NCBI GenBank assembly: GCA_963779515.1
Contig: CAVZYN010000002.1
Span: 372,001 to 436,000, forward strand
Direction of reading: 5' to 3'
Source of the DNA: CAVZYN01 sp963779515
GTDB taxonomy: Bacteria; Pseudomonadota; Alphaproteobacteria; Rhizobiales; Hyphomicrobiaceae
DNA: 64,000 bases
Shown here: positions 1-8,890 of the stretch, piece after piece
How positions within the stretch are numbered: position 1 is the stretch's first letter
Layout: each line of letters opens with the position of its first letter
Notes under the pieces: generated by a model
What the model was told of the DNA's origin: nothing
Database searches by the model: none
Seen by the model: only the letters and a program-made list of their open reading frames with translations
Made by a program: the position numbers and the translations under genes

Positions 1-11
1 GCTGACCTATC

Positions 12-887
12 ATGTGGCGCTTGTGGCTGGCTGCCCTGTTCTGGGGCTTCAACTGGCCAGCGGTAAAGATCGTGCTCGACGCCGTTGGGCCGTGGACGCT
101 GCGTGCGGGCGGGCTTGCTATTGGTGCTTGTCTGCTCGCGCTGACGACGCGGCTGTCTGGCGTTTCGCTCGCAATCCCGCGTGAGCATTGGCGGCATGTC
201 GTCATCGCGGGATTTCTTGGCGTCGCCGGTTTCAATGTCTGCGCGGTGTTCGCCCAGCTCGCGATGCCGACGTCGCGGGCGGCGATCCTGACGTTCACGA
301 TGCCGCTGTGGGCCGCGTTGTTCGGGTGGATGTTTCTCGATGAAAAGATTGATCGGGTGCGTGCGGCGGCACTGCTGACCGGTGCCGCTGGCCTGCTCAT
401 CCTGTCGGTTCCATTCTGGCCGGCGATCGCGGCGGGCGGCGTGCCGTTCGGCTTGCTTTATGTGCTCGGCGCGGCGGTCACATGGGCGATGGGAACGGTC
501 TATCTCAAGAAATTTCCGGTCGCGGCGCCGCCGCTGACGGTCACAACTTGGCAGGTTGCAGTCGCAGCGGTTGCGTGCACGATCGGCCTCGCGTTGTTCG
601 AGACACCGCGCATGGATCTCTCGTCGCCGCAGGTTGCAGCCGCGTTCGCCTATCACGTGGCGCTGCCGCAGTCGCTCTCCTACGCGCTGTGGTTCAGTCT
701 GCTGCGATCTGTTCCCGCGACCACGGCGAGCCTTGGCACGCTCCTCATTCCGATCTTTGGTGTGATCGGCGCCATTCTCTTGCTTGGAGATTGGCCGACG
801 CCGCTCGACCTCGCGGGGTTCGCGCTCATTTTGATTGCCGTGATCGCCGATCAGGTCTATCGCGCCTTCGGTCAGAAGATGGGTTGA
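12..887 (+). CDS. EamA/DMT-family transporter
   Basis: A 291-residue, very hydrophobic protein with about ten predicted membrane helices arranged as two EamA halves (roughly residues 5-130 and 145-283). This is the drug/metabolite transporter superfamily layout, which usually exports small metabolites or amino acids across the inner membrane. The start is the first ATG in the window, so a slightly longer N-terminus upstream cannot be excluded. It lies 9 bases upstream of azlC on the same strand and may share its transcript. The substrate cannot be read from the sequence. Confidence 0.85.
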   Translation: MWRLWLAALFWGFNWPAVKIVLDAVGPWTLRAGGLAIGACLLALTTRLSGVSLAIPREHWRHVVIAGFLGVAGFNVCAVFAQLAMPTSRAAILTFTMPLWAALFGWMFLDEKIDRVRAAALLTGAAGLLILSVPFWPAIAAGGVPFGLLYVLGAAVTWAMGTVYLKKFPVAAPPLTVTTWQVAVAAVACTIGLALFETPRMDLSSPQVAAAFAYHVALPQSLSYALWFSLLRSVPATTASLGTLLIPIFGVIGAILLLGDWPTPLDLAGFALILIAVIADQVYRAFGQKMG

Positions 888-896
888 AAGCGCGGG

Positions 897-1601
897 ATGA
901 GCACGGAGACAGTTGAGACAACACGACTGACCTGGAGCGGCCTCAAGGAGGGTGCGCTCATCTCGCTGCCATTTGGCGCGAGCTCCATCGTCTACGGTCT
1001 CGTGTTTGGTTTGCTTGCGAGTGACGCCGGCCTGCGGCTTGCCGAAGCAGTGCTGATGAGCGCTCTGGTGTTTTCCGGCACGGCGCAGATCGCGACCTTG
1101 CATATGCGCGACGCAAGTATCGGATTGCTGCCGTTGTTTGCGACCGTCCTCGTTGTCAATGCGCGCTATCTGCTGCAGGGCGCGGCGCTGAGGCCGTGGC
1201 TCAACGGCGTCTCACCGTTGCAGGCCAACGGGACGCTGCTGTTTATCGTCGATGGCAGCTTTGCGCTGGCGATGCGGGAATACGCGAGGGGGCGTCGCGA
1301 CGTTGGGGTGTTGCTCGGTTCGTGTTTGCTGAGTTATTCGACATGGGTCATCGCGACGGGGTTTGGATTTTATTTCGGGCGTCTCGTCAGTGATCCGAAG
1401 CGCTACGGTCTAGACTTTATTCTTGTCGCGTTCTGCGGCACGGCGGCGGCGATGATGTGGCACGGCCGGCGCGACGTGCTGACGTTGCTGGCAGCCGCCG
1501 TTGCGGCGGCGCTGACGGAGAAATTGGTTGGTGGTGCTTGGGCGGTTGTCGCCGCCGGTCTCGCGGGTGTTGTGGTCGGAGCGTTCCGGCATGGGAAATA
1601 G
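897..1601 (+). CDS. azlC: AzlC family branched-chain amino-acid exporter, large subunit
   Basis: A 234-residue hydrophobic protein with the AzlC family pattern near its N-terminus (SLPFGASSIVYGLVFGLLA) and repeated membrane helices. AzlC pairs with the small AzlD subunit to export branched-chain amino acids or their analogues across the inner membrane. The next gene is azlD, overlapping its end by 11 bases, which supports translational coupling and the assignment. Family length is usually 220-250 residues, so it looks complete. Confidence 0.88.
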   Translation: MSTETVETTRLTWSGLKEGALISLPFGASSIVYGLVFGLLASDAGLRLAEAVLMSALVFSGTAQIATLHMRDASIGLLPLFATVLVVNARYLLQGAALRPWLNGVSPLQANGTLLFIVDGSFALAMREYARGRRDVGVLLGSCLLSYSTWVIATGFGFYFGRLVSDPKRYGLDFILVAFCGTAAAMMWHGRRDVLTLLAAAVAAALTEKLVGGAWAVVAAGLAGVVVGAFRHGK

Positions 1602-1917
1602 CCTGGCAAACAACTTGGCCATCAGCCCTGAAGCACTGCTCGTGATCTTGGTCATGGCTGCTGCCGCAGCGCTTTGCCGCCTTTCAGGCTTCTGGTTTAT
1701 GGGGTTGATCCCGATCACGCCGCGAGTTGAATCGGCGCTGGGCGCCATTCCGCTCGCTGTCATGGTCGGGCTGATCGTGCCGGCGCTTCTCAAGGGCAGC
1801 ATTCCCGAATGGGCCGCTTTGGCCGCGACCGTCGCCGCCGTGCGCCTCGGTGCCAACGATTTTGTCGCAATCGTGCTTGGGATCGGCACGGTCGCGCTGC
1901 TGAGATTGGCGCTCTGA
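1591..1917 (+). CDS. azlD: AzlD family branched-chain amino-acid exporter, small subunit
   Basis: A 108-residue protein with three to four hydrophobic segments matching the small AzlD partner of AzlC. The ATG at 1591 is preferred because it overlaps the azlC stop, the usual arrangement, and because the next upstream alternatives lie deep inside azlC. Together the two subunits should form a branched-chain amino-acid efflux complex. Confidence 0.85.
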   Translation: MGNSLANNLAISPEALLVILVMAAAAALCRLSGFWFMGLIPITPRVESALGAIPLAVMVGLIVPALLKGSIPEWAALAATVAAVRLGANDFVAIVLGIGTVALLRLAL

Positions 1918-2051
1918 AAGAGATTCCCATCCGGTGGGGCTTCTGTTAAGAACCGCCATTGATTCCATAGACAGCGTGGCCGAACCGGTCTCGCGCGCGG
2001 CGCCCGTCGCGCGTGCCCTCCGTGGCCAACCTGAATTCGGAGGATACTGAG

Positions 2052-3536
2052 ATGCCGCGCCCCGTTCTTGACGAGAGTTCCGTCGCGCTCACCTTCGACG
2101 ATGTGCTTCTGGTTCCGAGGCCCTCCGATATCCTGCCGGCCTCCGTCGATGTCGCCTCGCGTATCACCAAGAGTATCGCGACGCGCATTCCCATTATCTC
2201 CTCTGCGATGGACACGGTCACCGAAGGGCGGCTCGCGATCGCGATGGCGCAGGCCGGTGGCATCGGCGTCATTCACCGTAACCTGACGCCCGAGATCCAG
2301 GCCGAGCAGGTCGCCATGGTGAAGCGGTACTCCTCCGGGATGGTGGTCAATCCGGTGACGATCGAGCCGACAGCGACGCTTGCCGATGCGCTGAAGCTGA
2401 TGGACGATCATCGGATCTCCGGCATTCCGGTCGTCACCGGCGGCAAGCAGGGCAAGCTGCTCGGCATTCTCACCAACCGCGACGTGCGCTTTGCCACCAA
2501 TCAACGCCAGCCGGTGTCCGAGCTGATGACCAAGGATGGCCTCGTGACGGTCGGCGAGAGTGTCACCCGCGACGAAGCGCAGCGGCTGCTGCACCAAAAT
2601 CGGATCGAGAAACTCCTGGTGGTCGACAGCGGTTTTCACTGCATCGGCCTGATCACCGTGAAAGATATTGAGAAGGCGCAGAAGTATCCAAACGCCTGCA
2701 AGGACGATCAGGGCCGTTTGCGGGTCGCTGGCGCGACGAGCGTCGGTGACGACGGCTTCGAGCGCGCGGAGCGGATGGTCGCGGCCGGCGTCGATGTGGT
2801 TGTCGTCGATACGGCGCACGGGCATTCATCGGGCGTTCTGAAGGCGGTGACGCGGATCAAGACGATGTCGAACCGTGTGCAGGTGATTGCCGGAAATGTC
2901 GCGACGGCGGACGGCACGAAGGCGCTGATCGACGCGGGCGCGGATTGCGTCAAGGTTGGGATCGGTCCCGGTTCCATTTGCACGACGCGGATCGTTGCCG
3001 GCGTCGGCGTGCCGCAGCTGACGGCTGTGCTCGACTGCGCCGAGGAGGCGGGCAAGCAAGGCATTCCGATCATCGCCGATGGCGGCATCAAGTTCTCGGG
3101 CGACATCGTCAAGGCGCTGGCGGCTGGCGCAAGTGCTGTCATGGTCGGCTCGCTGCTGGCTGGCACCGACGAGAGCCCGGGCGAAACCTATCTCTATCAG
3201 GGCCGCACTTATAAGGCCTATCGCGGCATGGGATCGGTCGGCGCAATGGCGCGCGGGTCGGCGGATCGCTACTTCCAGCAGGACGTGAAAGACCAGTTGA
3301 AGCTGGTGCCGGAAGGCATCGAGGGGCAGGTTCCGGCCAAAGGTCCGGTCGACGGTGTGCTGCATCAGCTGGTTGGCGGCTTGCGCGCCGGCATGGGATA
3401 CGTCGGCGCACAGACGCTCGACGACTTGCGCGAACGCGCCCGCTTCGTGCGGATCTCGCCGGCGGCGATGCGCGAGAGCCATACGCACGGCGTCGCCATC
3501 ACGCGCGAGGCGCCGAACTATCCAGGCAACGGCTGA
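2052..3536 (+). CDS. guaB: Inosine-5'-monophosphate dehydrogenase
   Basis: GuaB oxidises IMP to XMP with NAD+, the committed step of GMP synthesis. The 494-residue product has the typical N-terminus (ALTFDDVLLVP), a pair of CBS domains at about residues 95-205, and the catalytic loop GIGPGSICTTR with the active Cys near residue 310. The flap region carries YRGMGSVGAM. The ATG at 2052 is preceded by a good ribosome site (CGGAGGA, about 2038-2044). The gene is convergent with the DUF3565-VOC gene, with only two bases between the stop codons. Confidence 0.97.
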   Translation: MPRPVLDESSVALTFDDVLLVPRPSDILPASVDVASRITKSIATRIPIISSAMDTVTEGRLAIAMAQAGGIGVIHRNLTPEIQAEQVAMVKRYSSGMVVNPVTIEPTATLADALKLMDDHRISGIPVVTGGKQGKLLGILTNRDVRFATNQRQPVSELMTKDGLVTVGESVTRDEAQRLLHQNRIEKLLVVDSGFHCIGLITVKDIEKAQKYPNACKDDQGRLRVAGATSVGDDGFERAERMVAAGVDVVVVDTAHGHSSGVLKAVTRIKTMSNRVQVIAGNVATADGTKALIDAGADCVKVGIGPGSICTTRIVAGVGVPQLTAVLDCAEEAGKQGIPIIADGGIKFSGDIVKALAAGASAVMVGSLLAGTDESPGETYLYQGRTYKAYRGMGSVGAMARGSADRYFQQDVKDQLKLVPEGIEGQVPAKGPVDGVLHQLVGGLRAGMGYVGAQTLDDLRERARFVRISPAAMRESHTHGVAITREAPNYPGNG

Positions 3537-3538
3537 CC

Positions 3539-4564
3539 TCACCCACGCTTGCTCCAGGCAATCGTCACGCCGCCCGCATCCGATGCTGGCGTCAGCCGCG
3601 CGGGCGGGTCAGAGGCGGCGATCACGAGGCCTGCAAGTCGAGGGCCCTGCGCGAGATCGACCATTGCGCCGTCAAACCGCGCGGCGAAGACATCCGGTGT
3701 CAGTACCGACAGGATTTGAGGTCCACAAGCCGCGGCCAGACCGCCGTCGATCTCGCGCGGGCGCTGGCCCGTGAACCCGCCAATGAAATGCGCCAAGTGA
3801 CGCGGCTCCGGCGCAACGAGAACCGCTTCCTCGATCACCACCGCACCATTCGTGTGCCGCTGGAACTCCGGCTTCCAGAAATTCTCCGGAAACTTGTTGT
3901 GAGAAGTGAAGAACGCCGCGCGTGTGATCTCAGGGTGTGTCGCGTAGGCGAGCGAAAACGCGACGTCGACCTCGCGGCCGTCGGGTAGCTTGGCGCGGCG
4001 GCCGAAGTCGAACGGCGCGTAGGTGTCGAGGCCCGCACTCACGAAGCGCGCGACATCGGCGGCGCTGTCGGCACCCGCCAGCACCAGCATGGAAAATCCC
4101 ATGAGCCCGGCCGCTAGAAAATCCCGATTGAACGCACCGAAGGAAAACACTGGCGGCGTTTTCGCTGCGTCGTGCTCGAATAGGAGGTGCGGTCGGTCGA
4201 GCTCCAGGATCTCGATGAAATTCTGGCCGGCCATCTGCACCAGCCGATTGGCCGTGCCCCAAGGATGCTGCGCACGCGGCGTCAGCGTGAAGCCCAAGGC
4301 TTCGAATTGAGCTGCCGCCGCATCCAGGTTCGGCACCGTGACGACGACGTGATCGATCTGGGTGTCCATGTTCAGACCCTCCGCCGCGCACAGCGCGCAT
4401 GTCAGCCGCGTGCCGCGTTTTTCCGCGCGACCATTCGCCGTCGCGACCCACGGACGCTCGATGAAGGGCGGCTTGTGGCGGACGTGCTGCGCGTGGCCGC
4501 AGTCGAGATCCGCGACCCAATCTCCAAATTCATCCTGATGAAATCCGATAATCGCGCGCTGCAT
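3539..4564 (-). CDS. DUF3565 domain fused to glyoxalase-like (VOC) protein
   Basis: A 341-residue protein in one open frame with two parts. Residues 1-65 match the small DUF3565 family (GFHQDEFGDWVADLDCGH, HVRHKPP, then a CALC pair), which looks like a small Cys/His metal-binding module. Residues 66-341 are a VOC protein of the Glyoxalase-like type (IDHVVVTVPNLDAAAAQFEALG). An internal ATG at 4369 could start the VOC part alone. I see no frameshift or stop between the parts. The VOC substrate is unknown. The gene lies 5 bases downstream of msrA and is probably co-transcribed with it. Confidence 0.75.
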   Translation of the reverse strand: MQRAIIGFHQDEFGDWVADLDCGHAQHVRHKPPFIERPWVATANGRAEKRGTRLTCALCAAEGLNMDTQIDHVVVTVPNLDAAAAQFEALGFTLTPRAQHPWGTANRLVQMAGQNFIEILELDRPHLLFEHDAAKTPPVFSFGAFNRDFLAAGLMGFSMLVLAGADSAADVARFVSAGLDTYAPFDFGRRAKLPDGREVDVAFSLAYATHPEITRAAFFTSHNKFPENFWKPEFQRHTNGAVVIEEAVLVAPEPRHLAHFIGGFTGQRPREIDGGLAAACGPQILSVLTPDVFAARFDGAMVDLAQGPRLAGLVIAASDPPARLTPASDAGGVTIAWSKRG

Positions 4565-4569
4565 GAGTC

Positions 4570-5229
4570 TCAGCTGGTGACGCCCGTGCCGATCGGGCAA
4601 GACAGTCCGGTGCCGCCGAGCCCGCAATAGCCGTTCGGAACTTTCGCCAGATACTGCTGGTGATAGTCCTCGGCGAAATAGAATTCTGGCGCGTCAAGGA
4701 TTTCAGTCGTGATGGGGCCGTAGCCGTTGGCGGCGAGCACGTTGCCGAACGCAATTTTCGATGCTTCGGCCGCAGTCTTCTGTGCGTCGTCGTAGACATA
4801 GATGCCGGAGCGATATTGCGTGCCACGGTCGTTGCCTTGGCGCATGCCCTGCGTTGGGTCGTGGCTTTCCCAGAACGTCTTCAGGAGCTGATCGAACGTG
4901 ATCTTGCCGGTCTCATACACGATGAGCACCACTTCGTTGTGGCCGGTCATGCCGGAGCACACTTCCTCATAGGTCGGGTTCGGCGTGATGCCGGCCGCAT
5001 AGCCGACCGCCGTGATCCAGATGCCGTTGGGGAGCTGCCAGAATTTCCGCTCCGCGCCCCAGAAGCAGCCCATGCCGACCATCAGTTTTGCGGTGCCCGC
5101 CGGGTAGGGCCCCTTGAGGTCGCGCTTGTTGATGAAATGCGTCTTGGCGGTCGGGATCGGTGTGGTGCGGCCTTTGAGGGCGGCGTCAGGGCTCGGCATG
5201 TCGGACTTTTTGCGGAACAGCTGCATCAT
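4570..5229 (-). CDS. msrA: Peptide-methionine (S)-S-oxide reductase MsrA
   Basis: MsrA reduces the S-epimer of methionine sulfoxide in proteins. The 219-residue product has the active-site motif GMGCFWGAE (Cys at about residue 55), GHNEVV, and the YRSGIYV and EDYHQQYL motifs of the family. The C-terminal extension with GLGG and a Cys is typical of resolving-Cys versions. No convincing signal peptide is visible, so it is likely cytoplasmic. It is transcribed away from a palindromic repeat at about 5305-5430. Confidence 0.95.
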   Translation of the reverse strand: MMQLFRKKSDMPSPDAALKGRTTPIPTAKTHFINKRDLKGPYPAGTAKLMVGMGCFWGAERKFWQLPNGIWITAVGYAAGITPNPTYEEVCSGMTGHNEVVLIVYETGKITFDQLLKTFWESHDPTQGMRQGNDRGTQYRSGIYVYDDAQKTAAEASKIAFGNVLAANGYGPITTEILDAPEFYFAEDYHQQYLAKVPNGYCGLGGTGLSCPIGTGVTS

Positions 5230-5304
5230 CGGATGGACCCCTGGCGTTGGACTACGAATAATATAGTAGCTGCCCCGCGATCCCGCACCTCACATTTGTT
5301 CAAA

Positions 5305-5435
5305 ACGTAGGGTGCATTAGCGAGGCGTAATGCACCGCCACGGGCCCCGAACAGAGCCGTCGCTCGCTGCGGCCCGGTGCAATACGCCCTTTGGCCAAAA
5401 GGCCAAAGGCCTATTGCACCCTACGTTTTCGTCAC
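5305..5435. repeat. Palindromic intergenic repeat (GTAGGGTGCATTAGCG type)
   Basis: The ends are near-inverted copies: AACGTAGGGTGCATTAG at the left and CTATTGCACCCTACGTTT at the right, with an inner inverted pair around TTTGGCCAAAAGGCCAAAGG. It forms one long imperfect hairpin. The right end supplies the stop codon of the minus-strand dioxygenase gene, so the element has invaded the gene's 3' end. Confidence 0.7.
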
Positions 5436-6383
5436 CGGCGGGGTGCCATGGGTGTGGAAGCTCTCGATGGTCTTCAGGCCCCAGGCTTGGCCCTTCTTGC
5501 GCTCGTCCTCGGTCCACGTCACCGTTTGCCAGTCGGGCGCGAGGATCAGGCGCGCGCCCGCGTTGGCGATCTCGACGCGGTTGCCGGCTGGCTCGTAGAC
5601 GTAGAGAAAGAACGTCTGCTGGATCGCGTGCTTGTGCGGGCCGGTCTCGATGAACACGCCGTTCTCGAGGAAGATGTCGGCGGCCTGCAGGATGTGTTCG
5701 CGCTGATCGACGGCGTAGGTGAGATGATGGAAGCGGCCGCGCGATCCGGTGTTGTCGCGCGCGTAGGCGACGTCATAGGACTTGTTGTTGACCGTGAACC
5801 AGCAGCCGCCGACCGCGCCGGTGTTCGAGCACGATCTGCTCGGTGACGCGGCTGCCGAGCGCTTTCGGCAAGAAATCGCGGATGGCGCCGAGATCGGCGG
5901 CGAGCAGATTGAAATGATCGAGCCGGCGCGTTGCGACACCACGTCCGCTGATAGCGCTGGGCCTGGTTCTTCAGTGCCGGGCGCTGATCGGCAGGCGGCT
6001 CATAGCGCCGCGTTTCGTAGTAGATCTCGAACACATGATCGTCGGGATCGCGGAACTGGTAGGCGGGGCCGTGACCGAGATCGCCCTTGCTCCAGCCGAT
6101 GCCGGCGCCGAGCGTCTCAATGGCCGCGACGCGGCGCTGCAAGCGCCTGCGGGCTGGCGCAGCGATAGCCGACGTGGCGCATGCCGGTGGTGTTCGAAGC
6201 CGTCAGCTTAAGCGTGTGAAATTCGTAGTCGTCATAGGCGCGCAGATAGACGCTGTCACCCTCTTGCCCGCTGACGCTGAGGCCAAAGATGTCGGTGAAG
6301 AAGTCGAGGCTCGCCTCGGGCTTGTTGGTGAGCAACTCGACGTGGCCGAGGTGGGCGACATCGAAACAAGGTTCGACGTGCAT
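5421..6383 (-). pseudogene. Extradiol ring-cleavage dioxygenase (VOC type), frameshifted
   Basis: Three reading frames together encode one type I extradiol dioxygenase of the catechol 2,3-dioxygenase kind. The start at 6383 gives DVAHLGHVELLT with the first metal His. A second frame from about 6140 continues with GHGPAYQFRDPDDHVFEIYY. A third piece around 5935-5825 reads LDHFNLLAADLGAIRDFLP, and the last part has GRFHHLTYAVD (second His) and NRVEIAN (metal Glu). At least three frame changes (about 6130, 5940 and 5825) separate the parts. It is last in the galD-galB-VOC-dioxygenase run, which fits aromatic degradation. It is either a decayed gene or carries sequence errors. Confidence 0.75.
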
Positions 6384-6445
6384 GGGAGTTTGCTCCAAAT
6401 TGCGTCAGGTAACGAATTACGATTGAGCGTCGCGCGCAATCAGTT

Positions 6446-6772
6446 TCAGCGCTGGCCGATCCGTAGACGATTGCCGTCGGGATCGGTGAGTTCGATTTCA
6501 CGCGCCCAGGGCTGGATGCGGACGGTCACGCCGAATTCTGCTGCAATCACGTCGACATCATCGACATAGAGATACACAAGCGTGTTCGGCCGCGCATCGC
6601 CGGTATGCTCCGAGAGATGCAGCGCGTTCCCGCCGCGCCGCAGGAAAAGATAGAGTGGCAGTTGTGGGGTGAAGCGATGCTCGCCTTCGACGGAGAATCC
6701 AAGGCGTGCGTACCATTGTGCGGCCTCGTGGCCGTTGGCGACGCGAAAGATCGGAACAAGTTCTTCCGGCAT
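6446..6772 (-). CDS. Small VOC (glyoxalase/bleomycin-resistance-like) protein
   Basis: A 108-residue single VOC module starting MPEELVPIFRVANG, with YLYVDDVD and ending ELTDPDGNRLRIGQR, the usual C-terminal signature of bleomycin-resistance/glyoxalase-like proteins. It starts 9 bases after the galB stop on the same strand and so is probably in the same operon. Its substrate cannot be read from the sequence. Confidence 0.8.
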   Translation of the reverse strand: MPEELVPIFRVANGHEAAQWYARLGFSVEGEHRFTPQLPLYLFLRRGGNALHLSEHTGDARPNTLVYLYVDDVDVIAAEFGVTVRIQPWAREIELTDPDGNRLRIGQR

Positions 6773-6781
6773 GTGTTGTCC

Positions 6782-7507
6782 TCACGCCAGAACCTCGAGT
6801 GCTTCGGGGAACAGGCGCTGGTAGGCTTCGCCGTAGGTCATGGGGCGGCCCGAATTGCGGCCGCCCTGCATGCCGCGATTGAGCGCGACGCGCTCGTAAT
6901 AGGCCCACAGATGCTTTTGCGCGGCGAGGATCTCGAACGCCTTGCGCTTGGTCTCCCAGACGTCGTCGATGTTCAGGATCACGCTCGGCTTGAAATTGCA
7001 CTGCTCGGGCTGGTGCGGCTCGAACAGGAAGAGGGGAGGGGCCGAATAGGCGCGATCGGGGTCGGGCTTATGGCCGGCGGCCTGCGCGACGATGCGCGCT
7101 TCCTGCGCAAAACGCGTCGCCTCGGGGTGATCGAAGTTGTAGGGATCCTCCAGCGCGTGGGTGAGGACGAACGCGGGGTTCAACTCGTGGAAGATGTCGA
7201 TCGTGCGCTCCATCATGGCGGGCGTCGTGCGCAGCGGATAGTCGCCGGCATCGAAGAACTCGATCTCGGCGCCGAGCATCTTGGCGGCGGCTTCCGCTTC
7301 CTCGCGGCGCTGGGCCTTGACGTCGGCCATTTTCACGCCGGCCTTCTTCCAGGCGAACTGGCTCTCGCCGCGCTCGCCGTAGGACATGCAGACGATCTTG
7401 ACGCGGTAGCCCTTCTTGGCATGCAGCGCGATGGCGCCACCGGCGCGCCAGACGAAGTCGCCGGGATGGGCGGTGATGACGAGGCCGGTTTTTTGCTTGG
7501 TGGTCAT
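6782..7507 (-). CDS. galB: 4-oxalomesaconate hydratase (PIG-L/LmbE family)
   Basis: A 241-residue PIG-L family protein. Instead of the deacetylase motif AHPDDE it has AHPGDFVWRAGGAIALHA, the variant carried by Pseudomonas putida GalB, followed by SYGERGES, DPYNFDHPEA and FEPHQPEQC, which GalB shares. GalB hydrates 4-oxalomesaconate in gallate (and protocatechuate 4,5-cleavage) degradation. The neighbouring galD supports this. The ATG at 7507 was chosen because family similarity begins just after it. Confidence 0.87.
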   Translation of the reverse strand: MTTKQKTGLVITAHPGDFVWRAGGAIALHAKKGYRVKIVCMSYGERGESQFAWKKAGVKMADVKAQRREEAEAAAKMLGAEIEFFDAGDYPLRTTPAMMERTIDIFHELNPAFVLTHALEDPYNFDHPEATRFAQEARIVAQAAGHKPDPDRAYSAPPLFLFEPHQPEQCNFKPSVILNIDDVWETKRKAFEILAAQKHLWAYYERVALNRGMQGGRNSGRPMTYGEAYQRLFPEALEVLA

Positions 7508-7539
7508 GGGGTGCTCTTGGTGTGGAAGGGATACGAGAG

Positions 7540-7660
7540 GCTGCGCGCCTCTCGTGCTCTTGCGCCAGGGACGCGTCCCTGGACCCATACTTCAGTGAGG
7601 GTTTCAAAAGGGCTGGCCCTTTTGCGGGTTCGAAGGGCAGAGCCCTTCGGCTTGCGTGTC
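7540..7660. repeat. Three consecutive inverted repeats between galB and galD
   Basis: This 154-base gap has three small hairpins in a row: GCCAGGGACGCGTCCCTGG, AAAAGGGCTGGCCCTTTTG and CGAAGGGCAGAGCCCTTCGG. They could act as a processing or attenuation site between galD and galB, or be a composite intergenic repeat. No T-tract typical of an intrinsic terminator is seen. Confidence 0.55.
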
Positions 7661-7661
7661 A

Positions 7662-8765
7662 TCATTCGGCGGCTCTGAGGCTATGAGGCGAGGCGGCGGC
7701 GCGCACATACGCCGTGCCGTCGAACAGGAGACGGGCGGTGCGCAACAGGCCTGCGCGCTCGACGACAGGTTTCTCCGCCGTGCCCCCGACTTCGAGGCGC
7801 ACGCTGAATTCGCCCGTCGGATGCTCGACCGAGAGCGTCTTGATGCGGCCCTCAGGCAGGCGCGTCACGGCGTGGGCGGGCGAGCCCGGCAGCACGCAGG
7901 CGGTCGCCACCGTCACCGCTGCGAATACGCCGATCGAGGCATGGCATTCATGCGGGATGAAGCTGCGCGTTGCGACGTGCCCGCCCTTTGCCGGTTCTGC
8001 GACGAGCGCGATCTTCGGTACTACTTTCGATGTCACGTCGCCGAGGTTCATCAGCGGTCCCGCCGCAAGCCGGATCGCCTCGATGATCGCCTTCAAGTCT
8101 CTGTCGCTCTGCAATTGATCGCGCGGCTCGTGGCCGGTGCGGCCAACGTCGCTGGCGCGCAGCACGATCACCGGCATGCCGTTGTCGATCAGCGTGCAAT
8201 CAACGCCGTCGATGCGGTCGACGACATTGCCGGTCGGCAGCAGTGCGCCGCAGACTGATCCTGCGGCATCGAGGAAATCGATTGCGATCGGAGCAGCACC
8301 ACCCGGCACGCCGTCGATGCGGGCGGCGCCGTCGTAGTTCACGCGTCCGCCTGGCGTCTCGATCAGCAGCTCGGCGATGGTGCCGGTGTTGATCGTGCGC
8401 ACCTTGATGCGCGTCGTTGTCTCACCGGCCTTGATCAGTCCGCGCTCGATGGCGAACGGGCCGACGCCCGCCAGAATATTGCCGCAGTTCGGCGTCGTAT
8501 CGACCATGGGCTTGTCGATACCGACCTGGGCGAACAGGAAATCGATATCGGCGCCGGGTGTCGCGGCGCGGCTAATCACGGCGACTTTGCTGGTCAGCGG
8601 ATGCGCGCCGCCGATGCCGTCGACCTGGCGGGGATCGGGAGAGCCCATCACGGCCAGCAGAACGGCATTGCGCGCGGCAGGATCGCGCGGCAGATCATCG
8701 GCGAGAAAGTACGCCCCCTTGGACGTCCCCCCTCGCATCAGCATGCATCGGATGCCGGTTTGCAT
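7662..8765 (-). CDS. galD: 4-oxalomesaconate tautomerase (PrpF family)
   Basis: A 367-residue PrpF-fold isomerase beginning MQTGIRCMLMRGGTSKG, with VMGSPDPRQVDGIGG, NCGNILAGVGPFAIERG and RIDGVPG, all close to Pseudomonas GalD, which interconverts the keto and enol tautomers of oxalomesaconate. Adjacent galB is the next enzyme of the same route. The ATG at 8765 was chosen over one 126 bases upstream because the conserved domain begins directly after it. It is divergent from the 8891 gene, with a shared 125-base promoter gap. Confidence 0.87.
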   Translation of the reverse strand: MQTGIRCMLMRGGTSKGAYFLADDLPRDPAARNAVLLAVMGSPDPRQVDGIGGAHPLTSKVAVISRAATPGADIDFLFAQVGIDKPMVDTTPNCGNILAGVGPFAIERGLIKAGETTTRIKVRTINTGTIAELLIETPGGRVNYDGAARIDGVPGGAAPIAIDFLDAAGSVCGALLPTGNVVDRIDGVDCTLIDNGMPVIVLRASDVGRTGHEPRDQLQSDRDLKAIIEAIRLAAGPLMNLGDVTSKVVPKIALVAEPAKGGHVATRSFIPHECHASIGVFAAVTVATACVLPGSPAHAVTRLPEGRIKTLSVEHPTGEFSVRLEVGGTAEKPVVERAGLLRTARLLFDGTAYVRAAASPHSLRAAE

Positions 8766-8890
8766 CGAATTCTCCACGGTCGGCTGTTCGCGCGGCGAAT
8801 GTATCGCATGTCTCGCGCGATTGCACAGGCCCGCCAATCGCTTTATGGCTGGAGCCCCTAACGCAGTTCTGCCCAGGATCTCGCGCCGCA

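Noticed and set aside
1918..2051. Riboswitch or regulatory RNA upstream of guaB
   Set aside because: No conserved purine-riboswitch core or other recognisable RNA structure was found in the 134-base leader.
1410..2825. Long minus-strand open frame opposite azlD and guaB
   Set aside because: It covers unmistakable azlD and guaB coding sequence; its own product has no family features.
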